Part shown: piece after piece, positions 54,162 through 62,616 of the stretch
Layout of the letters: the number at the start of each line of letters is the position of its first letter
How positions within the stretch are numbered: the first letter of the stretch is position 1
Position numbers and translations under genes: made by a program
Assembly: GCF_002201895.1 (NCBI RefSeq)
Contig: NZ_CP019436.1
Coordinates: forward strand, 1,153,867 to 1,217,866
Direction: 5' to 3'
Origin: Methanopyrus sp. SNP6
GTDB taxonomy: Archaea; JAADCQ01; Methanopyri; Methanopyrales; Methanopyraceae
DNA length: 64,000 nt
The notes under the pieces: generated by a model
The model's database searches: none
The model's input: only the letters and a program-made list of their open reading frames with translations
What the model was told of the DNA's origin: nothing

Positions 54162-54946
54162 AGGGGTGGAGTAGGATTAGGGGGATCGCCACCGGGACCC
54201 TAGTACTCCTATCTCTGGCCCTCGTCTCTGCGTATGCGGTCTACCACGACTACGTCGAGGCCGAGAGATACGTGAATGCTGTCCGCGCCCGTATGGGTTG
54301 GTCTCCGTTACCACCCAAACTCCTTCCCTACTGCGATCGGTTCGACTTGGTCACATATCAACAGGGAGGTTTCGTGGCCATCAAGATCTTCGTTTACCCG
54401 CCTCTAACTACGGTACCGCGGATCCTCCCTAGGGTGAAACCGGGCGAGGACGAGTTGAGTGTGGTCCGCACCCTGGCGTTGTTCGTGTCCGACACAATGC
54501 AATACGATGTAGGGGCGGAACCTCCGGAATACTTACCGCCCGTACTCCGACGAACCCTCACGGAGCTGGAACTGTGGGGCAGATGGCGTGGAGCCTGTGG
54601 AACCGCCGCGTACATGTTCTCCTATTTATGCCGACTTTACGGGATCCCGACTCGCTTCGTACTGATAGAACCCGCTGATACGGGAACCGTGATTCCGGGG
54701 ACGGGATCGGAGTGTGAGAGGTTCGTACTCCACGCGCAGGTTCAGGTCTGGGTTCACGGTCGTTGGATTACCGTGGACCCTTCGGTGGGATTGGTGGGGA
54801 TCTCGGATCGACTTGTTCAGGGGCATCGAGTACGTCCCGACGGCACCGAGCTTTACACACCTAGGGTTAGGAGTTACACCGTCTGCACCCAAGGACCCCT
54901 GGTTTTCTGGGATACGCTCACCGGGCTGGTGGAGTCGATAGTCTAG
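54158..54946 (+). CDS. Membrane-anchored transglutaminase-like protein
   Basis: A 262-residue protein. An N-terminal helix (about residues 11-29, GTLVLLSLALVSAYAVYH) is a signal anchor. The outer domain carries GACGTAAYMFSYLCRLYGIPTRFV (catalytic cysteine about 148), then LHAQVQVWVHGRWITVDPS (histidine about 192, aspartate about 207), the Cys-His-Asp triad of the transglutaminase-like cysteine protease fold. It probably acts on cell-wall or secreted peptides. TTG 54158 overlaps the previous stop. It is convergent with DNA ligase. Confidence 0.83.
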   Translation: MKGWSRIRGIATGTLVLLSLALVSAYAVYHDYVEAERYVNAVRARMGWSPLPPKLLPYCDRFDLVTYQQGGFVAIKIFVYPPLTTVPRILPRVKPGEDELSVVRTLALFVSDTMQYDVGAEPPEYLPPVLRRTLTELELWGRWRGACGTAAYMFSYLCRLYGIPTRFVLIEPADTGTVIPGTGSECERFVLHAQVQVWVHGRWITVDPSVGLVGISDRLVQGHRVRPDGTELYTPRVRSYTVCTQGPLVFWDTLTGLVESIV

Positions 54947-56841
54947 TGCTTCCGCAGTACCTCCTCGTAGATCCTCCGGACTTTCTCGATGGTGTCTGCG
55001 TCTTCCGGACCCAGATCGTCGCGCACGCGCACCAGTCTCGGGAACCGAAGGGCGAATCCGGATGAGTACTTCGGGCTTTTCTGGATATCCTCGAACTCCA
55101 CCTCGAAGACCACCTCAGGCTTGAACCTGACTTCGCGTCCCGATTCCTCTACTATCAAGTCCTCGAACATCTTAGTCAGTCGCTTGAGTGTCTCGTCGTC
55201 CACGCCTGTTCCGACCTTACCCACCTCCATTAGGTTCTCCTTGTTCTCGTCCCAGACGGCCAGCAGGTAGGAACCGATGAGCCCCTTCCGCTTGCCCTTA
55301 CCCCAAATGCCGCCGATGACCACACAATCCAGTGTCTCGAGCACCGGCTTGACTTTCAACATCTTCTTGCCGCGGACGCCCGGGGTGTAGTTAGCATCCA
55401 GATCCTTCACCATGACTCCCTCGTGTCCTATCTCCAGGGCTCGATGGAACATCTCGGCCGCCTCCTTTGGGTCGTCCGTGATCACCTGTTCGACGAGCAT
55501 CACCTCTCCCTCGCGCTCGCGTACTATTTCCTCGAGCCGACGTCGACGCTCTCGGAACGGAGTGTCGACCAACGATTCGCCGTCCACGTACAGGCAGTCG
55601 AAAAGGTGCAGCTCTACCGGAATCTCCTTGCGCACATCCTCGATGTCGTACTTCCGCTTGATCCTGTGTAGTAGCTCCTGGAATGGTCGCGGTTTTCCTG
55701 TCTCTGGGTTGATGGCCACGGCCTCGCCCTCCAGGATGAACTCGTCCGCGTCCACGCAGTCCTTCACGGCTTCCACGATGTCGGGGAGTGCGTGGGTCAC
55801 GTCCTCGATCCTCCTGGTGTACACGCGTACTTCCTCTCCGTCCGAGTGCACTTGCACGCGGGCGCCATCCAGCTTGATCTCCACCGCGCCTTTTCCTCCA
55901 ACCTCCGCGAGTGCTTCCCTCACATTCCTCGCCGCTTGCGCCAGCATCGGCTTTATCGGTCGCATGGGCCTCAAGTCGATTTCACGGAGACCTTCCTCAC
56001 CACTCGTCATCGCCACTTTGGCTACCAGTCCCAGGTCGTTCGACAGCATGTGGGCCCTCTCGACTAATTTCCTGCTCACTCCGAAGGCCTGGGCAATGGC
56101 TTCCTCCACGGTGCTTTCCCGCACGCCCGTCCGCAGCTCACTCAGTGCCTGCCTAACCAGGTAGCGGGCCTCTTTCGGCTTCGCCTTGGCGAGCAACCCC
56201 ATCATCAGCCTCATCTTCCGTTTGACGGCTCCCTCACCCTCGACCTCCGCTATCTTCTCGAAGGTCTCCCTCACCTCGCTCACCATGAGTGGTCTTGAAT
56301 CGAGCAGCGTCGACGTCTTCCGACGCTTCAGCAGCTCCTCGGCGGCGAGTCCGAGATCGCCGAGCCGCTTGAACAACTCCGTGACCTCGGAGTCGGTAGA
56401 TCCCGTGGCGGTCGCGATCACCTTCCGCATCAGCTTAGATCCGATTCCGAGGTCCCTCGGATCCCATCCGGGGAACACCTGGTTGGCCAGGAACAGCGTA
56501 ACAATGTCGATGACGTTCTCCGGACACTGCCGTAGGAACTGGGCGATCAGGCTTATTTTGGCCTTCCTGGAACTGATCCGCTCCAGTTTCTCGAAGGCCT
56601 CCGCCAGAGACGAGTAGTAAACGTCATCGTCCGTCGCTTTGACTTTGAACTCAGCCCCGCTAGGACCGACCGCTTTGGTGGGCTCTTTCTTCCTCTCCTC
56701 CCTACGAGCACTCTTACGTTTCTCCGCTCCTTCCTTTTCCCTCTTCTCCTTCCTCCCACTCTTCTTCCTGAGAGGAGAGGATATGAAGAAGTCGAGTTTC
56801 CTGGATTTAGGGACGGGTCGAGTCACGTTCGTCACCCCCAT
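54943..56841 (-). CDS. lig: ATP-dependent DNA ligase
   Basis: A 632-residue ligase. The active-site lysine is in EIKLDGARVQVH (near residue 320), followed by the RIEDVTHALPD and EFILEGEAVA motifs of the adenylation domain and a C-terminal OB domain with FALRFPRLVRVRDD. The N-terminal DNA-binding helical domain starts near residue 75. Before it is a 70-residue basic extension beginning with a PIP-box-like SRKLDFFI, absent from many archaeal ligases. It seals nicks in replication. ATG 56841 is the start. Confidence 0.95.
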   Translation of the reverse strand: MGVTNVTRPVPKSRKLDFFISSPLRKKSGRKEKREKEGAEKRKSARREERKKEPTKAVGPSGAEFKVKATDDDVYYSSLAEAFEKLERISSRKAKISLIAQFLRQCPENVIDIVTLFLANQVFPGWDPRDLGIGSKLMRKVIATATGSTDSEVTELFKRLGDLGLAAEELLKRRKTSTLLDSRPLMVSEVRETFEKIAEVEGEGAVKRKMRLMMGLLAKAKPKEARYLVRQALSELRTGVRESTVEEAIAQAFGVSRKLVERAHMLSNDLGLVAKVAMTSGEEGLREIDLRPMRPIKPMLAQAARNVREALAEVGGKGAVEIKLDGARVQVHSDGEEVRVYTRRIEDVTHALPDIVEAVKDCVDADEFILEGEAVAINPETGKPRPFQELLHRIKRKYDIEDVRKEIPVELHLFDCLYVDGESLVDTPFRERRRRLEEIVREREGEVMLVEQVITDDPKEAAEMFHRALEIGHEGVMVKDLDANYTPGVRGKKMLKVKPVLETLDCVVIGGIWGKGKRKGLIGSYLLAVWDENKENLMEVGKVGTGVDDETLKRLTKMFEDLIVEESGREVRFKPEVVFEVEFEDIQKSPKYSSGFALRFPRLVRVRDDLGPEDADTIEKVRRIYEEVLRKH

Positions 56842-56897
56842 TGACGGGTGATCGTCCTTTTAGGAATTACCCGTTTCCGCTGCGGAGGTAGTCGGGC

Positions 56898-57779
56898 ATG
56901 GTGATGGTGGAGAGGGTGGTACAGGCTCTTCCGGGGATGGAACCCGAGGATTTCGAGGTCCTACGAGCCCTCGAGATGGAGATGCGCAGGCACGAGTGGG
57001 TCCCGTTCGATCGACTGCTCGAACGCACCGGCCTCGACGAAAAGGAGCTAGGCTACCGTCTGTCCAGACTCGATCGTTGGGATATGGTCGTCCGGACGCG
57101 ACGGCAAACGGTCGGGTACCTAGGTTACCAACTGCGTCCCGAAGGGTACGACGCTCTCGCCCTCCGGGCGCTCGTGGACCAAGGCGTGCTGGAAGGACTC
57201 GGCCCGGAGATCGGGGTGGGAAAAGAGGCCGACGTGTATTTGGGCATCTCTCCCAAGGGCGCGCAGCTGGCCGTTAAGTTCAACCGAATCGGTCGTACCA
57301 GTTACACCAAGGTCAAACGGTACCGTGAGTACGTGAAGGACAAGCGCCATATCTCATGGCTTTACGTCAATAGGCTTACGGCCGAGCGCGAGTTCGAGGC
57401 GCTCTTACACTTGTACCCCGATGGTGTTTCCGTCCCTAGGCCCGTAGCTCAGAACAGGCACGTACTCGTGATGGAACGCTTTGAGGGACGGGAACTCGCG
57501 GAAACTCGGGTGGAGAACCCCGAGGCGGTCCTGAACCGGGTGCTCGAGGAGTACGAACACGCCCTCGAAGTCGGCGTGGTTCACGGGGACCTGAGTCAGT
57601 TCAACGTAGTCATCGAGGGCGACGAGGTGCTTCTCATCGACTGGGCGCACTGGGTCGAGGTATCCCACCCATCGGCCCGTGAGCTCATCGAACGTGACGT
57701 ACGGAACATATGTGACTACTTTCGCCGGAAATACGGCGTTCACAGGCATCCGCGGGAGTTCTTCTGGAATTCCGGATGA
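56898..57779 (+). CDS. rio2: RIO2-type serine/threonine protein kinase
   Basis: A 293-residue atypical kinase. An N-terminal winged helix (about 1-80) precedes the RIO kinase domain with GVGKEADVYLG (P-loop near 107), VVHGDLSQFNVV (catalytic loop near 230) and LLIDWAHWVE (metal-binding aspartate). Rio2 acts in late maturation of the small ribosomal subunit. ATG 56898 follows GGAGGT with good spacing. It diverges from DNA ligase. Confidence 0.95.
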   Translation: MVMVERVVQALPGMEPEDFEVLRALEMEMRRHEWVPFDRLLERTGLDEKELGYRLSRLDRWDMVVRTRRQTVGYLGYQLRPEGYDALALRALVDQGVLEGLGPEIGVGKEADVYLGISPKGAQLAVKFNRIGRTSYTKVKRYREYVKDKRHISWLYVNRLTAEREFEALLHLYPDGVSVPRPVAQNRHVLVMERFEGRELAETRVENPEAVLNRVLEEYEHALEVGVVHGDLSQFNVVIEGDEVLLIDWAHWVEVSHPSARELIERDVRNICDYFRRKYGVHRHPREFFWNSG

Positions 57780-57955
57780 GGAGGCCTACGGGGATCGAGG
57801 CGTGCCGATGAGAGGGTGGCCTGTTACCGACGGGCCATTACACGTCACGATGGGGGATAACGCTTCCAGATGAATTCGATAGGGTACAACACCCGGGTTG
57901 CTCTCGCAACCGTAAAAAGAGCTGGCTTGGGAAGCTCCGCCGGGGGCTCGCGCTC

Positions 57956-58855
57956 ATGCCGATCGAGATCGACATGAATTCGTGTTTGCTGTGCGAAGCG
58001 TGCGTTGCAGCGTGCCCCACGGGTGCTATCCGCCGCGAAGATGGGGACATGAACTACTGCATCGTCTGCGGCGCCTGCGTGAAGGCCTGTCCCGTCGATG
58101 CCCTGGAGCTTGAGGACCTAGAACGCGAAGTGGATGGAGAGGGGGTAGAACTCAAAAGGATCGCCTGGAAGCCCGAGGAGTGCCACAAGGAAGATCCACC
58201 TCAGTGCGGTGAGGTGTGCCCGCAAGAGATCCTGCGGATCGAAGATGGCTACCCGGAGCTCCGCGGATTCTGCGTCATGTGTCTCAAGTGCATGGAAACG
58301 TGTCCCATCGACGCAATCGGTGTGAAGGGTGTCGTTGAGCCCAAGTCCGAGCCTCCAGAGCATCCAGAGGATGAGGATGTCTACGTACACCCCGAACGGT
58401 GCGTCGGGTGCACCTACTGCCTCCAGGTATGTCCGACCGACGCTATCGAGATGGTACCGACCGAAGTCGAGTTCTTCAAGGCCGAGGAGAACGAGTGGTC
58501 ACCTGTCTACGTAGACCCGGACACGATGGAACTGAATCGGGGCCGGAAAGTGGCCAAAATCGACCCGGAGAAGTGCACTGGTTGTACACTGTGCGTCCAG
58601 GTATGTCCGTGGGGGGCCATTACGGCAGCGCGTGACGTACCGGTCCAGTCCCGCGAAGTTGAGAACGAAATCGATGATGACAAGTGCGTCGGATGCGGAG
58701 TATGTGCTGAAGTCTGCCCAGGTGACCTGATCGAGGTCGACGGTGTCGCCAAGGTACCGGAGAAGTGCCCAGCATGTAAGCTCTGTGAGCGTGCGTGTCC
58801 TGTCGACGCCATCTCAATTAACGTCTCCTACGAGCGCTCCGGTGAGATGGAGTGA
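57956..58855 (+). CDS. Polyferredoxin with about seven or eight 4Fe-4S motifs
   Basis: A 299-residue protein made of repeated ferredoxin units. Seven standard CxxCxxCxxxC(P) motifs are visible (CLLCEACVAACP, CIVCGACVKACP, CVMCLKCMETCP, CVGCTYCLQVCP, CTGCTLCVQVCP, CVGCGVCAEVCP, CPACKLCERACP). An eighth, CHKEDPPQCGEVCP near residue 80, is degenerate but keeps three cysteines. It should be a multi-centre electron wire for a hydrogenase, dehydrogenase or reductase complex, though no such partner gene is in this window. A short inverted repeat (GGTTGC-TCTC-GCAACC) lies 45 bases upstream at 57896-57911. Confidence 0.9.
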   Translation: MPIEIDMNSCLLCEACVAACPTGAIRREDGDMNYCIVCGACVKACPVDALELEDLEREVDGEGVELKRIAWKPEECHKEDPPQCGEVCPQEILRIEDGYPELRGFCVMCLKCMETCPIDAIGVKGVVEPKSEPPEHPEDEDVYVHPERCVGCTYCLQVCPTDAIEMVPTEVEFFKAEENEWSPVYVDPDTMELNRGRKVAKIDPEKCTGCTLCVQVCPWGAITAARDVPVQSREVENEIDDDKCVGCGVCAEVCPGDLIEVDGVAKVPEKCPACKLCERACPVDAISINVSYERSGEME

Positions 58856-58856
58856 G

Positions 58857-58863
58857 TTTTTTC
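58857..58863 (+). terminator. Oligo-T terminator after the polyferredoxin gene
   Basis: A run of six or seven T residues directly after the stop, the usual archaeal termination signal, before the FAH-family gene begins at 58896. Confidence 0.45.
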
Positions 58864-58895
58864 ACCCACCTCACCCGCTCCGCCCGGGGCGAACG

Positions 58896-59687
58896 TTGCG
58901 GGTAGGGACCTACCTGGTGGATGGTACCCCACGCCCCGCCGTATTCCTCGATGATGAAGTTCGTGTCTACGATCTTCCCGTGCTCGAATTCATCGAAGTA
59001 GCCCACAGTGACGGGCTGGACGGTCTTGACTATTCCGTGTACCCGCTATCGGAGCTCAGAATAGGTCCACCGGTCCCGCGGCCTCCTAAGATAATCTGCT
59101 TCGGACTCAATTACCGCGAGCACGTTAATGAGTTACGCGAGATAGGAATGGACGTCCCCGGTGAGCCCGTCATGACCATGAAGGCCCCCACCGCGGTGAT
59201 CGGCCATCTGGATACTGTCAAGTTACCGAGGGAGGCGCGCAGGATCGATCATGAGCTCGAGCTGGCGGTGGTGATCGGAGAGCGATGTCGTAAAGTGTCT
59301 CCCGGGGAGGCTCGAGACGTCGTTTTCGGGTTCACTATCATCAACGACGTGACGGCCCGTGACATCGAGAAAAGAGAAGGCCAGTGGGTCCGGGCGAAGA
59401 GCTACGACACGTTCGCGCCTTTAGGACCGTGGATCGAAACCGAACTAGAGCCTGACGGACTCGAAATGAAGCTCCGTGTTAACGGTGAGGTGCGCCAGCG
59501 CGCTACCACGGACGACATGATCCGGGATCCGTACGAGCTGGTGTCGTTCACGTCCAGGGTGATGACGCTCGAGCCCGGAGATATCATCGCTACGGGAACG
59601 CCACCCGGTGTTGGTCCGATGGAACCACATGATAAGGTCGAGTTGGAGATCGAGCGCATCGGTAGGCTCGTACATTACGTAGAGTAG
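58896..59687 (+). CDS. Fumarylacetoacetate hydrolase (FAH) family protein
   Basis: A 263-residue metal-dependent hydrolase/isomerase-like protein. FGLNYREHVNE, IDHELELAVVIG, GFTIINDVTARD and ATGTPPGVGPM are the family's conserved metal- and substrate-site segments. Members include 2-hydroxyhepta-2,4-dienedioate isomerases and oxaloacetate decarboxylases; the archaeal substrate is unclear. The frame runs upstream into the polyferredoxin gene, so I place the start at TTG 58896 with GGGGCGA upstream. Confidence 0.88.
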   Translation: MRVGTYLVDGTPRPAVFLDDEVRVYDLPVLEFIEVAHSDGLDGLDYSVYPLSELRIGPPVPRPPKIICFGLNYREHVNELREIGMDVPGEPVMTMKAPTAVIGHLDTVKLPREARRIDHELELAVVIGERCRKVSPGEARDVVFGFTIINDVTARDIEKREGQWVRAKSYDTFAPLGPWIETELEPDGLEMKLRVNGEVRQRATTDDMIRDPYELVSFTSRVMTLEPGDIIATGTPPGVGPMEPHDKVELEIERIGRLVHYVE

Positions 59688-59798
59688 TGAATGGGTGGAT
59701 CGTGAAACGAGTGGCGCCGCCTAGTGCTTCAGACACAGTTTCTTTACGAACAGATAAAGATCCGGGGGAGAACTCTCAAAGGCGTCGCGAGGATAGTT

Positions 59799-59939
59799 AT
59801 GAGGGAGTATGACACTGCACGTAAGCCGGCAATCCTGTCATTCGTCATCGGGGTAACCTCTCGGTTGGGTCCGCTCATCATCCTGGGGGGTTGTAATCAT
59901 GACCCGCGAGGACAGGGGGAAGCCTCCGGGCGTAGATGA
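59799..59939 (+). CDS. Possible small membrane protein
   Basis: A 46-residue frame from ATG 59799, with GAGGAT 4-5 bases upstream. Its core, PAILSFVIGVTSRLGPLIILGG, is a plausible single helix. The last 14 residues lie in the overlap with the next ORF. Could be a small subunit of a membrane complex; no family recognised. Confidence 0.4.
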   Translation: MREYDTARKPAILSFVIGVTSRLGPLIILGGCNHDPRGQGEASGRR

Positions 59940-60042
59940 GCTCGTAACGGACGTCCTCCGATCCAAGCACTGGCTGGCAGAGGTCCCGAAGGAGATAGCA
60001 CCACCGAAGCGCAAGAAACGTGCTAAGGAATTGAGGATTTAG
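59899..60042 (+). CDS. Small basic-tailed protein
   Basis: A 47-residue protein from ATG 59899, with GGGGGG 8 bases upstream. It has a helical core (VDELVTDVLRSKHWLAEVP) and a lysine/arginine-rich end (PPKRKKRAKELRI) that could bind RNA or DNA. It reads as genuine coding sequence with a natural stop. It is convergent with tiaS, whose stop is nine bases away. Confidence 0.6.
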   Translation: MTREDRGKPPGVDELVTDVLRSKHWLAEVPKEIAPPKRKKRAKELRI

Positions 60043-60050
60043 TGCACGAC

Positions 60051-61352
60051 TCAGCGACTCATCGGTGAAGGCTCGAGCAGTCCTAACTTCACTAAATACT
60101 CAGGTTTCGATAGGTGTCTCCGTGCCACTGGAGGTGCCTCGTACGTCACTCCTTCGACCAGCTCTCGAGGTACCTCCACTTTGACCTTCGAGTCCTCCGG
60201 AGCCCGTTCCCCACAACCACACTTGAACCCTTTCCTCCGCCCTGCCGACTTCATCGACCTCCTACACCGTCCGCACACGGGATTACGGACCTCTTCCACG
60301 CGCTCCAGTCTCAGCACACGTAGCTTTTCCACGTTCACCGTGCGGGGGTGTTTCGGAGTCTCCGGTCTTAGTGCACCCGCCACACGGATCTCATCTCCGG
60401 GATGTAGTGCTGCCACGACTTCGGTGAGCGGCCGGGTCGGACGAAACGCCGCTATATCTACCATGGCGCCGTCCTCGTCCTCACACCCCACCACGACGTG
60501 ACCTCCCGGTATTCGCCTGGGCTCCTCGACGACCGTGAGGTCCAGGACGATGTTAGAGTAGTCCTCGGCTTCGGCCAACCGATCTACGCGGACGAGGTGC
60601 GCATCCGTCGCTTGGTTCGACTCGAAAATCTCGTACTTCACCACCGGCTCTCGCGTCTCGATCATCTTCGGGGCGATCTTCAGTACGTCCGGTTCCACGG
60701 ATCTCACTCCGTAGAGGACTGGACACGGCGTGTTGGGCGTTATGAGTACGTCGCCGTTTCTACCGTCCAAGTTGTCGAACGTCACTGGGAACGTCCTACG
60801 GTCGAACTTCCTGACCGAGTTTTCCTCCACACGCCGTTCCGTTCCCCAGTACTTCTCGGCACGGTACGCGATCCCCTCGAACGTGACCTCGTGATTCTTC
60901 CGGATGCGGGCGAAGCCCAGGGCCGCGATGGCACCGACAACACCTCGACCTCCTAGAACCACGTTGACATCGTCGTCGACACTCTCCCTTACCCTCCTAG
61001 GGTTTAAAATGCGTCGTACCGCTTCCCTATAGACGGATTCGCATACCCTCGGCGGCTCACCCTCGCAGACTACTAAACCCGGCCGGGTCTCCGGGTAACT
61101 CTTCCGGACTACCTTCTTAAGTGCACGTAGCACTACTGCCTCAATGTCGACGCTCCACGGTGCTTCCACCGGCAGGGCGACCGCCGCGTTACCTCTAGTC
61201 TTGAACGGCACGTTCGGATTCAATCGAACTAATAGCGGGCGACCGACGGGTTCTGCACCGGCTTCCGCCAGCTCCGCGCGGAGCAAGACGGCCGCGTGAG
61301 TGGTACATCCTCCGGCGGGTGAGTCGGTGTCATCGAGTGCCACCCAATCCAT
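60051..61352 (-). CDS. tiaS: tRNA(Ile2) 2-agmatinylcytidine synthetase TiaS
   Basis: A 433-residue enzyme that joins agmatine to C34 of tRNA(Ile2) using ATP, letting it read AUA. The N-terminus has ALDDTDSPAGGCTTHAA, the family's phosphate site; FKTRGNAA and GRRG-type loops follow; an OB fold precedes a C-terminal zinc ribbon (CGRCRRSM and CGCGE). ATG 61352 (GGGTGG upstream) is chosen over GTG 61364. It diverges from the small membrane gene with a 26-base gap. Confidence 0.95.
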   Translation of the reverse strand: MDWVALDDTDSPAGGCTTHAAVLLRAELAEAGAEPVGRPLLVRLNPNVPFKTRGNAAVALPVEAPWSVDIEAVVLRALKKVVRKSYPETRPGLVVCEGEPPRVCESVYREAVRRILNPRRVRESVDDDVNVVLGGRGVVGAIAALGFARIRKNHEVTFEGIAYRAEKYWGTERRVEENSVRKFDRRTFPVTFDNLDGRNGDVLITPNTPCPVLYGVRSVEPDVLKIAPKMIETREPVVKYEIFESNQATDAHLVRVDRLAEAEDYSNIVLDLTVVEEPRRIPGGHVVVGCEDEDGAMVDIAAFRPTRPLTEVVAALHPGDEIRVAGALRPETPKHPRTVNVEKLRVLRLERVEEVRNPVCGRCRRSMKSAGRRKGFKCGCGERAPEDSKVKVEVPRELVEGVTYEAPPVARRHLSKPEYLVKLGLLEPSPMSR

Positions 61353-61378
61353 CGAACGTTCCACCCGGGGGTGATCAT

Positions 61379-61573
61379 GTGGTCGTCGGTCAGAAGATGT
61401 TGGCGTCGGTCGTCGCCCACCTCCTGCCTTTCTTGGTGGGAGCCGTCGGGATTTACTTCATTCTCACGGCTTCGATGAAGGACGATGAGCACCTGCGTAG
61501 GTTAGGCTTTCTGATCATAGTGATCGGAGGCCCGACGTCGGTACTGGTGTCCATAGCGATAGTCGGGGGGTGA
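61379..61573 (+). CDS. Small two-helix membrane protein
   Basis: A 64-residue protein with helices at about 8-28 (ASVVAHLLPFLVGAVGIYFIL) and 43-62, joined by a charged loop SMKDDEHLRR. GTG 61379 follows GGGGGTGATC. It is four bases upstream of the HTH regulator gene and probably co-transcribed. No family recognised. Confidence 0.55.
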   Translation: MVVGQKMLASVVAHLLPFLVGAVGIYFILTASMKDDEHLRRLGFLIIVIGGPTSVLVSIAIVGG

Positions 61574-61577
61574 CTGG

Positions 61578-62555
61578 GTGCGGGCCGAGCTCTGTGCGGA
61601 CCTCGAGGAGGCTTTGAGGGCCGGAGGCCATGAAGTCGTCCGCATCGAAAGGGCTTGCTTTGACATCTTCGTGCGTACCCGCGATGGTCGCGCTTACATA
61701 GTAAAAGTGTTGATCAACGCCGACGGGCTGCGCCGGGAGATAGCCGAGGAGCTTAGACGCATCTCGCATTTCTTGGAGGCCGTGCCGGTAGTCGTGGCGC
61801 TCAAACGCCACACCGGCCCGCTGGAGAAAGGCGTGGTCTACCACCGGTACGAAGTCCCCGTGATCGACCCACTGACATTCGCCCGGCTCGTGGAAGGGGA
61901 GCCGCCGAAGGCCGTGGCGGACAGGGGAGGACAGTACGTCGTGATCAGTACCGACGAAGTGGATGAACTGGACGTATCTAGGGTGCGCCGTCGCCAGCTC
62001 CGGCGTGAGGGCGGTAGGATTACACTAGCACGAGCCGAGGAGGCCGACGTCGAGGTGATACCGGTGGAGCTCAAGATCCCCGAACACGTGGATACCGGAC
62101 GCGATCGAATGACGCGGTTTGAGCGCCGCGTGGCGGAGCTCCTGGAACGAATGGGTGCCGAACGTACGGGGAAGGTTCGCAGGGCTCCCTTCAAGCTCCT
62201 GGCTAAGGACGGCGAGACCGTGCTAGCACGGGCGGAGGATGGTGGAGACTGGGAGTCCATAGCCCTCAGGGATGTGGCCAGTGCTACGGGGTCGATGTGT
62301 GTGATCGTGACTCGAGAGCGTCGCAAAGACACGTACGTACCTACGGTTGACATCGGGACCCTCGAGGAGATCAAGGACCTCGAGGACCTCAAGGAGTACC
62401 TCCAAGAGCGTGATCCGGAGGAGCGTGTGAGACAGCTCGTTGAGGAGGCCGGCATAACGTCCCCGAAGGAGATAGCGCAACGCACCGGGATCCGTAAGTC
62501 GGTGATACGAGAATTCCTGCGCAGGATGGGAGTCGCCGACGAGAGAAAAGTTTAA
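61578..62555 (+). CDS. Archaeal HTH-type transcriptional regulator-like protein
   Basis: A 325-residue protein of a conserved archaeal regulator family. An N-terminal nuclease-like or ligand domain (DIFVRTRDGRAYIVKVLINAD, about 28-50) is followed by a middle region (ELDVSRVRRRQLRREGGRITL) where an HTH is expected. C-terminally there are a further helical domain (RMTRFERRVAELLERMGAERTG) and a terminal HTH-like segment (TSPKEIAQRTGIRKSVIREFL). It may control the adjacent thermosome gene; that is inference from position only. GTG 61578 is the start. Confidence 0.78.
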   Translation: MRAELCADLEEALRAGGHEVVRIERACFDIFVRTRDGRAYIVKVLINADGLRREIAEELRRISHFLEAVPVVVALKRHTGPLEKGVVYHRYEVPVIDPLTFARLVEGEPPKAVADRGGQYVVISTDEVDELDVSRVRRRQLRREGGRITLARAEEADVEVIPVELKIPEHVDTGRDRMTRFERRVAELLERMGAERTGKVRRAPFKLLAKDGETVLARAEDGGDWESIALRDVASATGSMCVIVTRERRKDTYVPTVDIGTLEEIKDLEDLKEYLQERDPEERVRQLVEEAGITSPKEIAQRTGIRKSVIREFLRRMGVADERKV

Positions 62556-62560
62556 ATATA
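62551..62560 (+). promoter_or_regulatory. Strong TATA box of the thermosome gene
   Basis: TTTAAATATA preceded by a purine-rich AGAAAAG that fits a BRE. The expected transcript start is near 62580, giving a 37-base leader. It overlaps the stop codon of the regulator gene. Confidence 0.65.
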
Positions 62561-62616
62561 AGTGCTTATTAGTACGCGGATGAGCGAAAAGGGGCCAGAA
62601 ACGGGGGAGATCGCAT

